A DNA stretch of 64,000 bases, from positions 109,191-173,190 of the forward strand of contig NZ_ML703266.1 of NCBI RefSeq assembly GCF_008520305.1. The letters are read 5' to 3'. The position numbers and the translations under genes were made by a program. This DNA is from Mesorhizobium sp. SARCC-RB16n (GTDB lineage Bacteria; Pseudomonadota; Alphaproteobacteria; Rhizobiales; Rhizobiaceae). Within the stretch, counting starts at the first letter, position 1. Every line of letters starts with the position of its first letter. Below the pieces are notes generated by a model that was not told the origin of the DNA, searched no databases, and saw only the letters and a list, made by a program, of their open reading frames with translations. Positions 50,586-60,353 of this stretch are shown here, one piece after another.

Positions 50586-51041
50586 ATGGCAATCGAGATC
50601 GCCATCGAGACGCCGCTGCAGGACGACGTGCGCGGCTTGGTCAGGGAACTCAACGAAACCTTGCTCGAATTGACGCCGCCGGAGCATTGCTACCATCTGA
50701 CGGTCGAGCAGATGGCGGGCCAGGACACGACGGTTTTCATCGCTCGCGACAACGGTATCGCCATTGGTTGTGGCGCCCTGAAGCGGCATGGCGACGCCGT
50801 CGGCGAGGTCAAGCGGATGTACACGCGGCCTTCGCATCGCGGTCAGCGAATCGGTGCCAGGATTGTGGAGCGCGTCGAAACCTTGGCGCGCGATGAAGGG
50901 TTGAAGCGGCTGGTGCTGGAGACCGGCGATCGCCATCCGGCCGCCTGGACCGTCTATGAACGTGCCGGCTTCTCGCGTTGCGGCCCGGTGCTGGATTATC
51001 CCGATTCCGAGTGGTCGGTGTTTTACGAAAAGAGCCTTTGA
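50586..51041 (+). CDS. GNAT acetyltransferase inserted between gatC and gatA
   Basis: 151-residue GNAT enzyme with the acetyl-CoA loop [24 protein letters not shown] and C-terminal [27 protein letters not shown]. Seven bases after gatC, with its stop one base over the gatA start (TGATG). The substrate is unknown. Being translationally locked into the gat operon suggests it is co-made with the amidotransferase, though a functional link is not shown. Confidence 0.88.
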   Translation: MAIEIAIETPLQDDVRGLVRELNETLLELTPPEHCYHLTVEQMAGQDTTVFIARDNGIAIGCGALKRHGDAVGEVKRMYTRPSHRGQRIGARIVERVETLARDEGLKRLVLETGDRHPAAWTVYERAGFSRCGPVLDYPDSEWSVFYEKSL

Positions 51042-52606
51042 TGAGCGACCTGACACATCTGACGATTTCGCAGGCGCGTGCCAAGCTGCGCGCCAAGGAA
51101 ATCACCGCGACCGAGATCACCGAGGCCTATCTCTTGGCGATCGATCGCGCCAATCCGGCGCTCAATGCCTATGTCGCGGTGACCGGCGACAAGGCGCGCG
51201 ACATGGCCAAGACGTCGGACGCCAGGCTGCTTAAGGGTGAGGGCGGTGCGCTGGAAGGCATTCCGCTCGGGATCAAGGACCTGTTCGGCACCGAAGGCGT
51301 CCATACCCAGGCCTGCAGCCACGTGCTCGACGGTTTCAAGCCGCGCTATGAATCAACCGTCACATCCAATCTGTGGGCCGACGGCGCGGTCATGCTGGGC
51401 AAGCTCAACATGGACGAATTCGCCATGGGCTCGTCCAACGAGACCTCATACTACGGCCCGGTCATCAACCCGTGGCGGCGTTCGCGCCTCGATACAGTGG
51501 TGATGCCGACGACGCATCAGGGTGATGGCGGCTTCGTGTCGGCCGGCGGCACGAAAACCCAGCGCAGCCTCGATAATGCACAGCTGGTGCCGGGTGGTTC
51601 TTCCGGTGGTTCGGCGACCGCCGTCTCGGCCTTCCTGTGTGCAGGTGCAACCGCCACCGATACCGGCGGCTCGATCCGCCAGCCGGCCGCCTTCACCGGT
51701 ACCGTCGGTATCAAGCCGACCTACGGCCGCTGCTCGCGCTGGGGCATCGTCGCCTTCGCCTCGTCGCTCGACCAGGCAGGGCCGATCGCCCGCGACGTGC
51801 GCGATGCCGCCATTCTTTTGAAATCCATGGCCTCGGTCGATCCGAAGGACACCACGTCAGTCGACCGGCCGGTGCCGGACTACGAAACGGCGATCGGCAA
51901 GCCGATCAAGGGCATGAAGGTTGGCATTCCAAAGGAATACCGCGTCGACGGCATGCCGGAGGAGATCGAGGCGCTGTGGCAGAAGGGCATTGCCTGGCTC
52001 AGGGATGCCGGCGCCGAGATCGTCGACATCTCCCTGCCGCACACCAAGTATGCGTTGCCAGCCTATTACATCGTCGCGCCCGCCGAGGCCTCGTCCAACC
52101 TCGCCCGCTATGACGGCGTCCGCTACGGCTTGCGCGTGCCAGGCAAGGACATCGTCGAAATGTACGAGAAGACCCGGGCCGCCGGCTTCGGCCGCGAGGT
52201 CAAGCGCCGCATCATGATCGGCACCTATGTGCTCTCGGCCGGCTACTACGACGCCTACTACCTGCAGGCTCAGAAGGTGCGCAATCTGATCAAGCGCGAC
52301 TTCGAAAACGTCTTCGCCGCCGGCGTCGATGTGATCCTGACCCCGGCGACACCGTCCGCCGCCTTCGGCATCGCCGACGAGGACATGGCCGCCGATCCGG
52401 TCAAGATGTACCTCAACGACATTTTCACGGTCACCGTGAACATGGCCGGCCTGCCGGGCATCGCGGTGCCTGCCGGCCTCGATCCCAAAGGATTGCCGCT
52501 CGGCCTGCAGCTGATCGGCAGGCCGTTCGAGGAAGAAACGTTGTTCCAGACCGCAGCCGTCATCGAACAGGCGGCAGGCAAATTTCAGCCGGAGAAGTGG
52601 TGGTAG
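51041..52606 (+). CDS. gatA: Aspartyl/glutamyl-tRNA amidotransferase subunit A
   Basis: 521-residue amidase subunit releasing ammonia from glutamine. The Ser-cisSer-Lys triad is visible: Lys in [11 protein letters not shown], cis-Ser in [15 protein letters not shown] and nucleophile Ser in [15 protein letters not shown]. An insertion of about 25 residues after INPWRR ([22 protein letters not shown]) is longer than in E. coli-type relatives. gatB does not follow within the window; AT-rich ORFs do. Confidence 0.97.
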   Translation: MSDLTHLTISQARAKLRAKEITATEITEAYLLAIDRANPALNAYVAVTGDKARDMAKTSDARLLKGEGGALEGIPLGIKDLFGTEGVHTQACSHVLDGFKPRYESTVTSNLWADGAVMLGKLNMDEFAMGSSNETSYYGPVINPWRRSRLDTVVMPTTHQGDGGFVSAGGTKTQRSLDNAQLVPGGSSGGSATAVSAFLCAGATATDTGGSIRQPAAFTGTVGIKPTYGRCSRWGIVAFASSLDQAGPIARDVRDAAILLKSMASVDPKDTTSVDRPVPDYETAIGKPIKGMKVGIPKEYRVDGMPEEIEALWQKGIAWLRDAGAEIVDISLPHTKYALPAYYIVAPAEASSNLARYDGVRYGLRVPGKDIVEMYEKTRAAGFGREVKRRIMIGTYVLSAGYYDAYYLQAQKVRNLIKRDFENVFAAGVDVILTPATPSAAFGIADEDMAADPVKMYLNDIFTVTVNMAGLPGIAVPAGLDPKGLPLGLQLIGRPFEEETLFQTAAVIEQAAGKFQPEKWW

Positions 52607-52610
52607 CAAA

Positions 52611-52832
52611 ATGGCCAATACGGTCCATGACACCACCGTTAAGCTACTGCTGCGAGACTATCCGTCGGCCAAAACAAAAAAGTTTCGTTCTGCGGTGGCC
52701 GCTATTCAATTGCTCGACATGCGCTTTGAGTCGCCGTCGTACCCTGCAATAGATATTTTTGATCGAAACACAGAAACAGATGAGGACATGCCCCCTCTCG
52801 ATTGGGTGTGGTTTCTGAATACGGCGAGCTAG
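52611..52832 (+). CDS. AT-rich small ORF, unknown (possibly 5' part of a broken gene)
   Basis: 73-residue product (MANTVHDTTVKLLLRDYPSAKTKKFR and DMPPLDWVWFLNTAS at the ends). Base use is clearly richer in A/T than the flanking gat and ydcF genes. No family recognised. The next plus-strand frame overlaps its end, and both together may once have been a single gene of about 235 codons separated by a frameshift near 52785-52832. It starts five bases after gatA. Confidence 0.45.
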   Translation: MANTVHDTTVKLLLRDYPSAKTKKFRSAVAAIQLLDMRFESPSYPAIDIFDRNTETDEDMPPLDWVWFLNTAS

Positions 52833-53311
52833 TTCGAAATTATCCAATTCCTGATGCTTGGATGGTTGATTTCGAGTGCCAGATGATCACCGTTTTTGAA
52901 GTGGAGGACTCGAATAAGATATCCATAGAGAAACTTGGTCTGTACTATGAGATATTTTATCAAGACATAGATCAGTATGGATGGGGCTTGTGTTTGGTGG
53001 CGGTCGATAGGTGGGGTAAGCGCGCTGCAATCCCTTATTTTGACTACAATTTTGCTGATATCCTACATGATGTACCGCAAGGCTCCGTCTTGTCGGCAAT
53101 CAAGACAACATGCGATATCGAGTTTCGGTATGCGGAAAAAATCCTGCAGCCGGAAAAATTATGGGATCGGCAGCTTCTATGGGACATTATCAAGAGGGCT
53201 CGTGTTCATACAAATCCGGAAAAATGGACGGAACCTGCTACGGGCGCCGAGTTTTGGCGACTCATGAAGGAGAGAGGCCTCAGTAACGCTCCGATTGTAA
53301 GCAGAAAATAG
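52802..53311 (+). CDS. AT-rich ORF, unknown function
   Basis: Up to 169 residues, probably soluble, with acidic and aromatic-rich content (MVDFECQMITVFEVEDSN, YYEIFYQDIDQYGWGLCLVAVDRWG). I do not recognise it. Such compact acidic proteins include many antitoxin or immunity proteins, but nothing specific supports that here. The start is unclear: a TTG inside the previous ORF or ATG at 52862, neither with a good ribosome site. Low GC marks it as acquired. It ends two bases before the YdcF gene start. Confidence 0.45.
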   Translation: MGVVSEYGELVRNYPIPDAWMVDFECQMITVFEVEDSNKISIEKLGLYYEIFYQDIDQYGWGLCLVAVDRWGKRAAIPYFDYNFADILHDVPQGSVLSAIKTTCDIEFRYAEKILQPEKLWDRQLLWDIIKRARVHTNPEKWTEPATGAEFWRLMKERGLSNAPIVSRK

Positions 53312-53313
53312 TT

Positions 53314-54111
53314 GTGTTCTACTATCTTTCCAAGGTCTTCTGGTTCTTCATCCAGCCGCTCAACCTGACGATCTTCCTGCTTTTGGCGGGGCTGATCGCC
53401 GGGATGATCGGCCGCCGGCGAGTTGCCGTCACCGGCAGTGTGCTGGCGGTTCTGATCCTTGCGCTATCAGCCTGGACGTCGCTCGGCGCCATGATGCTCA
53501 ACCCGTTAGAAGAACGTTTTCCCAAGCCGCCTTTGCCGGAGAAGGTGGACGGCATCGTCGTGCTCGGCGGCGGCTTCGAGGGCGCCATCAACCTTGCGCG
53601 TGGCGGTTATGAGTTGAACAGGGGCGGCGACCGCATGGTCGAGACCGCAATCCTCGCCCGGCGTTTCCCGCAGGCAAAAGTGGTCGTCTCCGGTGGAAAC
53701 GGCTCACTGTTCTTCGACGGCGAAGGCGATGCCGACACCGCGCCGCGTTTGCTCGAGGCGCTGGGTGTCCCGGCCGATCGGCTGATCCTCGAAGACAAAT
53801 CCCGTAACACTTACGAGAATGCAGTCTTCAGCCGTGAACTGGTCAAACCCAAACCGGGCGAGACATGGCTGCTGGTGACATCAGCCTTTCACATGCCGCG
53901 CGCCAAGGCGCTGTTCGACAAGGCCGGTTTTCCAACCATTCCGTGGCCGGTCGACTATCGCACCTCGGGGAAGGAAGGCGTCGGCCTGTTTCGCGACAAT
54001 GCGGCCGATTCAGTGCAGAACACGACCATTGCCATCCGCGAGTGGATCGGGCTTTTCGCCTATTGGCTTTCCGGACGCATCGATGAGCCGTTTCCGGCGC
54101 CAGGCGGCTGA
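53314..54111 (+). CDS. YdcF-like DUF218 membrane protein
   Basis: 265-residue protein with two N-terminal membrane spans (FWFFIQPLNLTIFLLLAGLIAGMI and VAVTGSVLAVLILALSAWTSLG) followed by a DUF218 domain: DGIVVLGGGFEGAINLARGG, AKVVVSGGNGSLF, DKSRNTYENAVFSRELV and TSAFHMPRAKALFDKAG. Related to YdcF/ElyC/SanA, which act in envelope homeostasis. Start is GTG. Its last 52 bases overlap the end of the opposite-strand DUF599 gene. Confidence 0.9.
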   Translation: MFYYLSKVFWFFIQPLNLTIFLLLAGLIAGMIGRRRVAVTGSVLAVLILALSAWTSLGAMMLNPLEERFPKPPLPEKVDGIVVLGGGFEGAINLARGGYELNRGGDRMVETAILARRFPQAKVVVSGGNGSLFFDGEGDADTAPRLLEALGVPADRLILEDKSRNTYENAVFSRELVKPKPGETWLLVTSAFHMPRAKALFDKAGFPTIPWPVDYRTSGKEGVGLFRDNAADSVQNTTIAIREWIGLFAYWLSGRIDEPFPAPGG

Positions 54112-54800
54112 CCGATGACGGCGCGACGCGCCGCCGAGAAGAACTGGCGTCGCACCAGCACTGCGAGCAGCAGAAGCGTCGACAGCACGAACACCAGGGG
54201 ATCGACGAACCAGCCGAGATAACCGATCGAGAAGAACACGCCGCGCAAGCCCGAGTTGAAATGCTTACCGGCCAGCATGTTCATCTGCGTCGCGCGCCAC
54301 ACAGCCGTTTGCGTGACCGGATTGCGCGACGCTTCGCCGTGTGGGATCGGCACCGCGCCGATCAGGATCGAACAGTAGTTGAATAGCCGATAGGCCCAGC
54401 CGAATTTGAAGAATGAAAAGGCGAGAATCAGCCCCAGCCCCAGCACCTTGACCTGAAAAGCCGCCCGATCCGGTATGCCGCCGAGCGGCAGGTCGCTGAG
54501 GACCTCGATGACACGATCCGACGCGCCAAGCAGGGCGAAGCAACCGCCGAGCGCGATCAGCGAGCTGGAGGCGAAGAAGGCGGTTCCCTGCTGCAGGCCG
54601 CTCATGATGGCGGTGTCGACGATGCGGATCTCGCGCTCGGCCATGGTGCGCATCCATGCCTGGCGTTGCGCATTCATGGCCGTCGTCAGCGACATACGGT
54701 TGATCAGCTTGCCATCGGAAGCAAGCGTGTGCAGCACCCATGCGAGGAGGAAAAAGCCCAGCGCCGCGAGATCGGCCGTCGAAAGATTGGAAACGCCCAT
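54060..54800 (-). CDS. DUF599 membrane protein
   Basis: 246-residue inner-membrane protein with about five hydrophobic segments and the DUF599 pattern: LAALGFFLLAWVLHTLASD, MNAQRQAWMRTMAEREIRIVDTAIMSGLQQGTAFFASSSL, FKFGWAYRLFNYCSILIGAVP and AGKHFNSGLRGVFFSIGYLGWF. No known role. The tail (PPGAGNGSSMRPESQ) is the part overlapping YdcF on the other strand. Confidence 0.85.
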   Translation of the reverse strand: MGVSNLSTADLAALGFFLLAWVLHTLASDGKLINRMSLTTAMNAQRQAWMRTMAEREIRIVDTAIMSGLQQGTAFFASSSLIALGGCFALLGASDRVIEVLSDLPLGGIPDRAAFQVKVLGLGLILAFSFFKFGWAYRLFNYCSILIGAVPIPHGEASRNPVTQTAVWRATQMNMLAGKHFNSGLRGVFFSIGYLGWFVDPLVFVLSTLLLLAVLVRRQFFSAARRAVIGQPPGAGNGSSMRPESQ

Positions 54801-54827
54801 GCTTGTATCCCGGCTTCGATGTCTGGC

Positions 54828-55522
54828 CTATGTCGGCAAGGGCTCGGCTGCTTCCCTTTGAAGGGCTTCGACAACCATCTCGGTCCTGGTGATCCATCCC
54901 AAGGCGTTCTCGAAGTTCCACAATGTCGACTGGCGGTTGAAGTCCGGACCCGAATGGTTCATCGCATCCTCACCAGGATCGGCCAGAATTCCCGCGAATA
55001 GGCGTCGCGCGCGGTCGCGTCGACGCAAATGTTTGTCGCGACCCCGGTGAACAGGAGATGGCGGATTTTTCGGCCGTGCAGATACGCTTCCAGCTCGGTG
55101 TTGCAAAAACCGCTATAGCGCGATTTGCGGATGACCTTGTCGCCTTGCCGTGGCTTCAGCGCGTCGACGATTCGCCAGTCCCAGCTGTCGTCGATCAACA
55201 GTCTGCCGCGAAGCTCCGGACGCTCGCGCATCAACACCATTCCCAATTCCTTTTGATAGTTCGGGGAGGAAGGGTCTCCGGCGTCGCTGAGGTCGGGCTT
55301 GTAGGACATCTGGAGGTAGACCACCGGCACGCCGTTTTCGCGGGCCACGCCAAGGAGGCGCCTGTTGGCTTCGATGGCCGGAGCGGCGCCTGAAATGTCT
55401 ATGCCTGCCAGGTCGAACATGCCGCCCGCCGAGACAAAGGCGTTCTGCATGTCCACCACGACTATGGCTGTCCGAGCGTGATCGATCCGCACCGGCCTTG
55501 GCCTGGCATTCAACAAAACCAT
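54828..55522 (-). pseudogene. Frameshifted isochorismatase-family hydrolase (RutB-like)
   Basis: Cysteine hydrolase fold with triad residues in VVVDMQNAF (Asp), IRKSRYSGF (Lys) and TGVATNICVDATARDAY (Cys). The frame stops just after FWPILV. The rest of the usual RutB-like C-terminus (NHSGPDFNRQSTLWNFENALGWI) continues in another frame, which restores if one base is added near 54970. ATG with a GAGGGGG ribosome site at 55522. Either a recent pseudogene or a sequencing error. RutB-type relatives hydrolyse ureidoacrylate, but the substrate here is unknown. Confidence 0.75.
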
Positions 55523-55708
55523 CACATCCCCCTCGGTGACCGGAAACACGCTCTGCCTCAGAACAGGATAGCCGCGCCCCGATGGTCCGGCAATCAATGT
55601 CGCTGCCGGAGCAAACAAGGTCGGCAGGTGCTGCGCGGCGATTGTCAAAAGAGCGGAAACATCCCGGGAATTCCTATATGTAGTCCTCGACGTGATCCAG
55701 GAGACAGC

Positions 55709-57112
55709 GTGTTCCTTTCGGTTTTCGACCTGTTCAAGATCGGCATCGGCCCATCGAGCTCGCACACGATGGGGCCGATGACGGCTGCGCGCCGCTTCCT
55801 CGACGAGGTCGCGGGCGATGACTGGCCGCGCCCCGCCGGCGCAAAGGTCGATCGCATCGGCGCCAGCCTGCATGGTTCGCTCGCCTATACCGGCATCGGC
55901 CATGGCAGCGATCGTGCCGTCATTCTCGGCCTTGCCGGCCAGACGCCGCAAACGGTCGATCCCGATCAGGCTGACGGCATCATCAACCGCATCACCGCCG
56001 ACAAGCTGATTTCACCGCCCGGTCACCCCTCCTACCATTTCGATCCGTCCGCCGATCTGGTGCTCGACCGCAAGACACCGCTCACCGGTCACGCCAACGG
56101 CATGGCATTCTATGCCTATGATGCCGGCGGCCGCTTGCTGCTCAAGCGCATCTACTATTCGATCGGCGGCGGCTTCGTGGTTTCGGAGGAAGAGCTGCAG
56201 CGGATGAAGGCCAAGGGATCGGTCACGACCGAGGGCAAGAAAGTGCCGTATCCCTTCAAGAACGCGGTCGAGATGCTGAAGATGGCGGCCAAGAGCGGCC
56301 TTTCCATCGCCGACATGAAGCGCACCAACGAAGAAACGCAGATGTCGCGCGAGGAGCTCGACACCGGCCTCGACGCCATCTGGGAGGCCATGAAGGGCTG
56401 CATCGATCGCGGCCTGTCGCAGGACGGCATCATGCCGGGCGGGCTGAAGGTTCGGCGGCGTGCCAGGCAGCTCCATGACAAGCTGCAGGAGCAGTGGCAG
56501 CAGAACCGGCCGAACCCGCTGCTCGCCAATGACTGGCTGTCGATCTATGCCATGGCCGTCAACGAGGAGAATGCGGCCGGCGGGCGTGTCGTCACCGCGC
56601 CGACCAATGGCGCTGCCGGCACGCTGCCGGCGGTGCTGCGTTATTGGCTGCATTTCCACCCCGAGGCGGACCAGCCGAGCATCCGCGACTTCCTGCTGAC
56701 GGCAGCGGCCGTCGGCGGCATCATCAAGTCCAACGCCTCCATCTCCGGCGCCGAAGTCGGCTGCCAGGGCGAGGTGGGCTCAGCCTCGGCGATGGCGGCC
56801 GCCGGCCTGTGCGCCGTCATGGGCGGCACGCCCGAACAGGTCGAGAATGCCGCCGAAATCGCGCTCGAACATCATCTTGGCATGACCTGCGACCCGGTCG
56901 GCGGGCTGGTGCAGGTGCCGTGCATCGAGCGCAACGCGCTGGGTGCCGTCAAGGCGGTCACGGCCGCGTCACTGGCCATAAAAGGCGACGGCGTGCATTT
57001 CGTGCCGCTCGATGCCGCGATCGAGACCATGCGCCAGACCGGCCTCGATATGAACGAGAAGTACAAGGAAACCAGCCTTGGCGGGCTTGCGGTCAATGTC
57101 GTGGAGTGTTGA
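55709..57112 (+). CDS. sdaA: L-serine ammonia-lyase (single-chain, iron-sulfur)
   Basis: 467-residue enzyme converting L-serine to pyruvate and ammonia. The N-terminal beta domain begins [29 protein letters not shown]. The alpha domain supplies three cluster cysteines in [35 protein letters not shown] and QVPCIERN. Start is GTG after a CAGGAGA ribosome site. It diverges from the isochorismatase-like gene. Confidence 0.96.
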   Translation: MFLSVFDLFKIGIGPSSSHTMGPMTAARRFLDEVAGDDWPRPAGAKVDRIGASLHGSLAYTGIGHGSDRAVILGLAGQTPQTVDPDQADGIINRITADKLISPPGHPSYHFDPSADLVLDRKTPLTGHANGMAFYAYDAGGRLLLKRIYYSIGGGFVVSEEELQRMKAKGSVTTEGKKVPYPFKNAVEMLKMAAKSGLSIADMKRTNEETQMSREELDTGLDAIWEAMKGCIDRGLSQDGIMPGGLKVRRRARQLHDKLQEQWQQNRPNPLLANDWLSIYAMAVNEENAAGGRVVTAPTNGAAGTLPAVLRYWLHFHPEADQPSIRDFLLTAAAVGGIIKSNASISGAEVGCQGEVGSASAMAAAGLCAVMGGTPEQVENAAEIALEHHLGMTCDPVGGLVQVPCIERNALGAVKAVTAASLAIKGDGVHFVPLDAAIETMRQTGLDMNEKYKETSLGGLAVNVVEC

Positions 57113-57188
57113 GGGCTGGTCCAAACCGGCACTGTGGAGAAGTCCGTCAGGCCGTTGACGTCTCGGCGCCCCGGACTAACCTTAGCGC

Positions 57189-57626
57189 ATGGCTCTCAAT
57201 CTCCTAAAGCTTTGCGTCGGCTGCGACAGTGTCGAGGATCTCGAAGAGTGGATCGCCTTCCGCCTTGACGAACGCCGCCGCGCCGGCGAACCAGCCGAAC
57301 ACTGGCACACCACCCGCATGGTTCCGACACGTGGCGACGAGGTCACCGATGGCGGCTCGCTGTACTGGGTGATCAAGGGCAGCGTGCAATGCCGCCAATT
57401 GATCACGGAGATCCGGCCGTTCACCGATGACGACGGCATCGGCCGCTGTCATTTGATGCTCGACCCCGAGGTGGTGCGCACCGATTGGCAACCGCGCCGC
57501 GCCTTTCAGGGCTGGCGTTATCTGAAGCCGGCGGACGCCCCGGCCGACCTCGGCAAGGGCAAGGCGGGATTGGTCGAGATGCCGCCGAAGCTCAGGCGCG
57601 AGCTGGCCGACCTCGGCTTGCTCTAG
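57189..57626 (+). CDS. DUF1489-family protein
   Basis: 145-residue cytoplasmic protein of the alphaproteobacterial DUF1489 family: LNLLKLCVGCDSVEDLEEWIAFRL, HTTRMVPTRGDEVTDGGSLYWVIKGSVQCRQ, and the closing GWRYLKPADAPADLG plus MPPKLRRELADLGLL. Function unknown; conserved Cys, His and Trp suggest metal or nucleic-acid contact but nothing is proven. Single gene after sdaA. Confidence 0.88.
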   Translation: MALNLLKLCVGCDSVEDLEEWIAFRLDERRRAGEPAEHWHTTRMVPTRGDEVTDGGSLYWVIKGSVQCRQLITEIRPFTDDDGIGRCHLMLDPEVVRTDWQPRRAFQGWRYLKPADAPADLGKGKAGLVEMPPKLRRELADLGLL

Positions 57627-57900
57627 ATATTGGGCGGAAGGATTGCCTGCTCCCGCCCGGTCTTTCTGGCCCTCAATCTTGCCTCGCGCTGGACTTGCAA
57701 GCGACGCGACAACGCCACATCTTGAAATCCATGCGCGATGAAGAACTGTCGAAGTCGACACAGGCCGCGGCGTTGGAGAACCGGTTCGCATGACGATCCT
57801 CGTCCGGCCCGGGTAAAGGCCATGATTCTGGCGCAGAAAAAGTGTTGAAGGACATCACGCGGCTGTCCAGGCGGACAGGATACCTGCGGGGCCATGGGAA

Positions 57901-58602
57901 ATGTTAGTCGCAATTATCGTTGTGGTCGCGTTGTTGCTGGTGCTCCTGGGGGTAACCACGGCCTTTCTCCGCGCGGATCCGGCGCAACTCGCAAGCGGGA
58001 TGAGAAAATTGGGGCCGATCCTGCTGGCGCTGGCCGGCGGCGCCGTGCTCCTGGTCGGGCATCAGGGCATTGGCGGCATTATCCTGTTCGTGGCAATCGC
58101 CTGGTACGGCGCCACACGTACGGGCCGGCCAAATGCCAGGCCAGCTCCTGGAAAACGCTCAACCGTGCGGACAGCAGCACTCGAGATGGAACTCGATCAC
58201 GACACGGGCGGCCTTGAAGGGCTGGTTCTGGCCGGCCGCCACGATGGCAAGATGCTTGGCTCGATGACCCTTGCGGAACTGCAGTATCTCTATCGCGAGC
58301 TCTCCGGCGATCCGGAGAGCCGCCAGTTGCTAGAGACGTATCTTGATGGCAGATTTCCCGTCTGGCGCAAACACGCTGAGACGAACGGTGGCGAAGGGTT
58401 GGGTGTTGCGCCAGGTCCGGGCGCCATGACTAAGGAGGAGGCCTACAAGGTCCTTGGTCTTGAAGCGGGGGCCGCCGCGGCGGATGTCCGCAAGGCGCAC
58501 CGCCGCCTGATGCAGCGCCTGCACCCCGATATCGGCGGCACGTCTTTCCTGGCGGCGCGGATTAACGAAGCCAAGGACGTCTTGCTCTCCAATCACAATT
58601 AG
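57901..58602 (+). CDS. Membrane-anchored J-domain protein
   Basis: 233-residue protein with two N-terminal membrane spans (LVAIIVVVALLLVLLGVTTAF and LLALAGGAVLLVGHQGIGGIILFVAIAW), a middle cytoplasmic part (STVRTAALEMELDHDTGGLEGLV) and a C-terminal J domain (KEEAYKVLGLEAGAAAADVRKAHRRLMQRLHPDIGG). The HPD tripeptide is intact. The order of domains resembles Tim14/Pam18-like DjlA relatives. It would recruit DnaK to the inner membrane. Confidence 0.9.
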   Translation: MLVAIIVVVALLLVLLGVTTAFLRADPAQLASGMRKLGPILLALAGGAVLLVGHQGIGGIILFVAIAWYGATRTGRPNARPAPGKRSTVRTAALEMELDHDTGGLEGLVLAGRHDGKMLGSMTLAELQYLYRELSGDPESRQLLETYLDGRFPVWRKHAETNGGEGLGVAPGPGAMTKEEAYKVLGLEAGAAAADVRKAHRRLMQRLHPDIGGTSFLAARINEAKDVLLSNHN

Positions 58603-58648
58603 TCTCCTTCGACCCAGTATTTTTCCGGGAGATATCTTCCACGCCGTC

Positions 58649-60070
58649 CTATTGCTGGACGGCGTAGCACTCGATTTTCTTCTTCTTCAAAGCGGTGCAG
58701 GCCTTCCAGGCGGCATCCTTCGACCCAAAGCCGCCGAAACGGGCGCGGTAGTAGGTGACGCCGTCCTTGTCGAAAGCGACGGTGAAGCCGGTAGCATCGG
58801 CCAGCGCCTTGGGAGCCTGCTTGGTTGTGTTGTCGAGGAAAGCCTGGGCTTCCGACTGCTTGGGCGAGGAGGCAACCTGGATGGCCCAGCCTGACGGAAC
58901 CGACGCGGTGTTGACGGGATCGACGGCCGGGGTGGGCTCGGCATAGGCGGCCACGACCTGTGCGGTGGCGACCTTGGGGGCGGAGACGATGACGGTCTTC
59001 ACCTTCTTTGCCGGGACAACCAACTTTGGCGCCTCTGCCTCAGCTGTATCCTCGTCCTCGCTGTCGCCCTGGGCAACGGTCGCGTCGTCGGCGACGTCCG
59101 TATCGGCTTCCGCCACGGCCACCGGCTTTTCGTCCGGAGTCGGTGCGTCATGCTTGGGCAGGAGAACGTTCGCCAGTGCGCTGACGGGATTGCTGTCCGC
59201 CTTGGCGATCAGATCGCCGCCACCACGGGTCGAGGCCCTTGGCAAATAGGTGTTGATCAAGCCTGCCATCTGGTTGTCGCGGCTGCCGCCCGACGTGCCG
59301 CCCATGACAACGGCGACAAGGCGGCGGTTGCCGTCATTAACGGACGAGACGAGATTGAAGCCGGAGGCGCGGGTATAGCCGGTCTTGATGCCGTCGACGC
59401 CCTTGATGCGCCCGAGCAGACGGTTGTGGCCATTGATGCGCTGGCGACCATAGAGAAAGGATCGCTGCGCGAAATAGCCGTAGTACTGGGGAAAATGCTC
59501 CCTGAGCGCGATGCCGAGCGTGGCCATGTCGCGCGCCGTGGTGAACTGTCCCGGGTCCGGCAGGCCGTTGGCGTTGCGGAAGACGGTGCCGTTCATGCCG
59601 AGCTGTCGCGCCTTGGCCGTCATCATGCGGGCGAAGTTGGCTTCGTTGCCGCCGAGCATTTCGCCGAGCGCGGTCGCTGAGTCGTTGGCCGACTTCGTGA
59701 CTATCGACAGGATCGCGGTCTCGACTGCGACCGATCCGCCCGGCTTCACGCCGAGTTTGGTCGGCGCCTCGGCGGATGCATGGGCGGAAAACACGACTGG
59801 CGTGTTTTTGCTGATCTTGCCCTTCGCCATCGCTTCGAAGGTCAGATAGAGCGTCATCATCTTGGTCAGCGAGGCAGGATAGCGCCGGCCATCCGCATTG
59901 GCCGAGTAGAGCACCTTGCCAGTCTTGGCATCGACGACGATGGCCGCCGACTTTGCCGCGAGCGACGAGGCGGCACCCGCGACGACGAATGTCATCGCCA
60001 TGGCGAGGATCATGATCGTTTTGAGAGGGGACGCGGATTTGGAAACGATGCCCGACAACGCCTGACGCAC
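58649..60070 (-). CDS. D-alanyl-D-alanine carboxypeptidase with SPOR domain
   Basis: 473-residue penicillin-binding protein of the DacA/DacF type, trimming peptidoglycan stem peptides. Active site: Ser67-Lys70 in SLTK, SAN at 127-129 and KTG at 229-231 in GIKTGYT. Signal/anchor segment MILAMAMTFVVAGAASSLA. After a Pro/Ala/Glu-rich linker, the C-terminal SPOR-like domain (GWAIQVASSPKQSEAQAFLDN) binds septal peptidoglycan. The GTG at 60070 behind AAAGGAA is preferred over a GTG 19 codons upstream. Confidence 0.93.
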   Translation of the reverse strand: MRQALSGIVSKSASPLKTIMILAMAMTFVVAGAASSLAAKSAAIVVDAKTGKVLYSANADGRRYPASLTKMMTLYLTFEAMAKGKISKNTPVVFSAHASAEAPTKLGVKPGGSVAVETAILSIVTKSANDSATALGEMLGGNEANFARMMTAKARQLGMNGTVFRNANGLPDPGQFTTARDMATLGIALREHFPQYYGYFAQRSFLYGRQRINGHNRLLGRIKGVDGIKTGYTRASGFNLVSSVNDGNRRLVAVVMGGTSGGSRDNQMAGLINTYLPRASTRGGGDLIAKADSNPVSALANVLLPKHDAPTPDEKPVAVAEADTDVADDATVAQGDSEDEDTAEAEAPKLVVPAKKVKTVIVSAPKVATAQVVAAYAEPTPAVDPVNTASVPSGWAIQVASSPKQSEAQAFLDNTTKQAPKALADATGFTVAFDKDGVTYYRARFGGFGSKDAAWKACTALKKKKIECYAVQQ

Positions 60071-60266
60071 TGGTAGTTCCTTTGAATTTCTCGTTGCGCT
60101 GGAGGCGGCAAAGGGATCCTGCCTCACTTCCGGCCAAGCTAGCGGGGCAGCGTTACCAATCCGTTTATGGTAACCGCCGCGTTCACCATTTTCCGGTGGT
60201 TTGAGCCTTCCTTTATTCGAATTTTAGCCACTGCCGACTTGGGAGCGGTCGCGAGCCCTTGAATTC

Positions 60267-60298
60267 TTGACTTTTGTGCGGCGCACAATATGTTATCA
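60267..60298 (+). promoter_or_regulatory. Phasin promoter with palindromic operator
   Basis: TTGACT (60267-60272) and TATGTT (60289-60294) with 16-base spacing. A palindrome TTGTGC-GGC-GCACAA (60274-60288) fills the spacer exactly, and a partial copy TTGCACAA follows. The TGC/GCA-rich symmetry suits PhaR-type repressors that control phasin genes; this assignment is inference. Confidence 0.5.
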
Positions 60299-60353
60299 TG
60301 CATTGCACAACGGCGCTCGGGGCAGGGCGCTTCAACCGTCCAGGGAGTACGAA

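Noticed and set aside
57673-57858. 61-codon minus-strand frame between DUF1489 and the J-domain gene
   Set aside because: No ribosome site and no recognisable protein, although Cys/Trp content is unusual; left out.
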